A stretch of 64,000 bases of DNA from Dyella marensis (GTDB taxonomy: Bacteria > Pseudomonadota > Gammaproteobacteria > Xanthomonadales > Rhodanobacteraceae). The first letter of the stretch is position 1, and each line of letters begins with the position of its first letter. Location of the stretch: NCBI RefSeq assembly GCF_900112865.1, contig NZ_FONH01000011.1, forward strand, positions 62,001 through 126,000, given 5' to 3'. This document shows positions 62,359-64,000 of this stretch, piece after piece. Position numbers and translations under genes: made by a program. The notes beneath the pieces were generated by a model. That model saw only the letters and a list, made by a program, of their open reading frames with translations, was not told the DNA's origin and did not search any database.

Positions 62359-64000
62359 TCAATCCTTCGGCATCTTCAACTCATATTCCTTCGGCGGCGT
62401 CGCCCCCAGCAGGTACCGCACGAAGTAATCCCAGCGCTTGCGCGTCATATACAGGCTGGCCGCGCCGTAGCCGTGGTGCGCGTTCGGGATCAGCAGCAGA
62501 TCGAAATCCTTGTTGGCCTTGATCAGCGCGTCCACCACCAGCAGGGTCTGGTACGGCGGCACGTTGTCGTCCATGGTGCCGTGCGCCAGCAGCAGGTGGC
62601 CCTTCAGCTTGTCCGCATAGGCCTGGTTGGCCTGCTTGTCGTAGTTGCTCTTGCCGTCCTTGTCCTTCACCAGCAGGCCCTGCCATTTCTCCGCCCAGTC
62701 GTCCTCGTAGTTGCGGTTGTCGTGGTTGCCGCTTTCGGCGATGCCGACCTTGAAGAGCTCCGGGTAGAAGAACATCGCGCCCACGGTGGCGTTGCCGCCG
62801 CCGGAATGGCCCCACATGCCGACGCGGTCCATGTCGATCCACGGATAGCGCTTGCCCAGCTCCTTCAGGCCCGCCACCTGGTCCGGCAAGGTGTTGTCGA
62901 TGATGTTGCCGAAGTAGGCATCGTGGAACGCCTTGGAACGCCACGGCGTGCCCATGCCGTCGATCGCCACCACGATGAAGCCCAGCTCCGCCAGCGACTG
63001 GTGATCGCGCCCGACGCTGAAGCTGCGCGTGCCGACCGAGCCGGTCTGCGGGCCGGGATAGACGTAGTCGACGATCGGGTACTTCTTACTGGCGTCGAAG
63101 TTCGACGGCTTGTACATCAGGCCGTACAAGTCGGTCTTGCCGTCGCGGCCCTTCACCGTGAACGGCTCCGGCGCCTTCCAGCCGGTGGCGAGCAGGCGGC
63201 TGATGTCGGCCTTGGCCACCTGCGCCACGGTGTGGCCATCGTCGCTGGAACGCAGCACCGTCACCGGCGCCGTGGTGGTGGTGGAATACGCGTCCACGAA
63301 GAATTTGCCGTCGGGCGACGGCATGACCGTGTGGTCGGAAGCTTCCGGCGTCAGCAGGGTCGGCTTGCCGCCGTCGATGCTTACCTTCCAGTACTGCTGG
63401 TAGTAGGGATTCAGGCCCGCGGTGCGACCGACGCCGCGGAACCACAGCGTGCGCGACTTCGCATCCACGCGCAGCACCTGGGTGACATTGCCCTCGCCGG
63501 TGGTGATGGCGCGCTTGAGCTTGCCGGTATTGAGGTCGTACAGGTACAGGTTGCCCCAGTTGTTGCGCTCGCTGAACCAGATCGCCTCGTGCGTCTCCGG
63601 CAGGTAGCTCCAGTTGACCTTGTCGTTGCCGCTCTCGTAGTACGTCGCCACCTTTTCATCGAACACGGTGCGCACGTCGCCCGACTTCGCGTCGGCGATG
63701 CGGAACCACGACTGCTTGTGGTCGCGCGAGGTCGACACGAAGGCCAGCGTCTTGCCGTCCGGCGCCCACTGCACGTCGTCCCAGCCGCCATCGCGGCCGC
63801 AGCTGATGTCGTCGCACAGGGTGGAGCGGTGCTGGTCCGGCTGCATCTTCAGGCGCAGCACTTGCTTGCTCGGCACGTCGATGATCACGCGCTCGATCAT
63901 GGTGATGTGTTCGTCGCCGACCAGCGGGTACTTCCACTTCTCCAGCTTCGGATGGCCCACATTGGTGCTGACCAGGTACATGTCGCCGGTCTTGCGCTGG
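62359..64000 (-). CDS. S9-family prolyl peptidase (DPP IV-like), 5' end outside window
   Basis: The last 547 codons are present; the gene runs off the right edge. A beta-propeller part (about the first 300 residues visible) is followed by the alpha/beta-hydrolase domain: GMWGHSGGGN with the catalytic Ser, HGTMDDNVPPYQT with Asp and NAHHGYGA with His. GGYDV-like YDDW and EDDWAEKWQG fit DPP IV. It removes X-Pro dipeptides, usually in the periplasm; the signal peptide would lie beyond the window. Confidence 0.9.
   Translation of the reverse strand, partial: QRKTGDMYLVSTNVGHPKLEKWKYPLVGDEHITMIERVIIDVPSKQVLRLKMQPDQHRSTLCDDISCGRDGGWDDVQWAPDGKTLAFVSTSRDHKQSWFRIADAKSGDVRTVFDEKVATYYESGNDKVNWSYLPETHEAIWFSERNNWGNLYLYDLNTGKLKRAITTGEGNVTQVLRVDAKSRTLWFRGVGRTAGLNPYYQQYWKVSIDGGKPTLLTPEASDHTVMPSPDGKFFVDAYSTTTTAPVTVLRSSDDGHTVAQVAKADISRLLATGWKAPEPFTVKGRDGKTDLYGLMYKPSNFDASKKYPIVDYVYPGPQTGSVGTRSFSVGRDHQSLAELGFIVVAIDGMGTPWRSKAFHDAYFGNIIDNTLPDQVAGLKELGKRYPWIDMDRVGMWGHSGGGNATVGAMFFYPELFKVGIAESGNHDNRNYEDDWAEKWQGLLVKDKDGKSNYDKQANQAYADKLKGHLLLAHGTMDDNVPPYQTLLVVDALIKANKDFDLLLIPNAHHGYGAASLYMTRKRWDYFVRYLLGATPPKEYELKMPKD

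Overview
The window is GC-rich bacterial chromosome, densely coding, with gene content typical of the Xanthomonadales and most like Rhodanobacteraceae (Dyella, Luteibacter, Rhodanobacter, Frateuria). The support is a monomeric NADP isocitrate dehydrogenase, an MdtABC-type RND pump, a Xanthomonas-like TtcA, a chaperone-usher fimbrial cluster, GTAG-type REP elements with their RAYT transposase, and a cobalamin riboswitch ahead of class Ia nrdAB. The family placement is inference; no rRNA or tRNA is present to confirm it.

Layout. 0-5 kb: the tail of a probable TonB-dependent receptor, a DUF2252 protein, tyrB and ttcA (minus), then a YdcH-like and a YdcF-like gene (plus). 5-11.5 kb (minus): an M49-like lipoprotein peptidase; an overlapping hydrolase-natA-natB operon; a membrane protein plus XRE regulator behind a promoter with two matching palindromes. 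11.8-17.2 kb: pilin, chaperone, usher and tip protein, with a convergent orphan pilin. 17.5-21.2 kb: ferredoxin-NADP reductase, a YadGH-type exporter, rluF and an ArsR/SdpR repressor. 21.3-28.4 kb: a cupin-like/DUF2867 protein, then a decaheme cytochrome, an MtrB/PioB porin and a diheme cytochrome c in one operon, with a divergent LysR regulator. 28.5-32.4 kb: a DUF2167 protein, an ArsR regulator, and an AbiEi/AbiEii-like toxin-antitoxin pair behind two 55-bp palindromic operators. 32.4-45.2 kb: icd, a cupin, a lipoprotein, a LysM protein, mdtA-mdtB-mdtC and cytochrome c5. 45.3-51.2 kb: a YlcI/YnfO-ParE-like TA pair, acpH, an alpha/beta hydrolase, zapE, an M20 amidohydrolase and two exported proteins. 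51.2-55.5 kb: the cobalamin riboswitch and nrdA, a KTSC-like gene, nrdB. 55.5-62.3 kb: REP elements around a RAYT gene, a DUF2076 protein, an SPFH lipoprotein operon, and a BlaI/BlaR1-type cassette bracketed by inverted 162-bp REP composites. 62.4-64 kb: an S9 (DPP IV-like) peptidase running off the edge.

The parts most worth following are: (1) the decaheme cytochrome/porin/diheme cytochrome operon, which looks like an outer-membrane electron conduit; (2) the AbiE-like TA pair whose start codon lies in a duplicated four-half-site operator; (3) the M56 peptidase whose periplasmic C-terminal domain is repeated in the secreted coiled-coil protein encoded next to it, all between inverted REP composites; and (4) the REP/RAYT system, whose GTAG supplies stop codons to two genes. 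All functional statements are read from sequence alone, without database searches.
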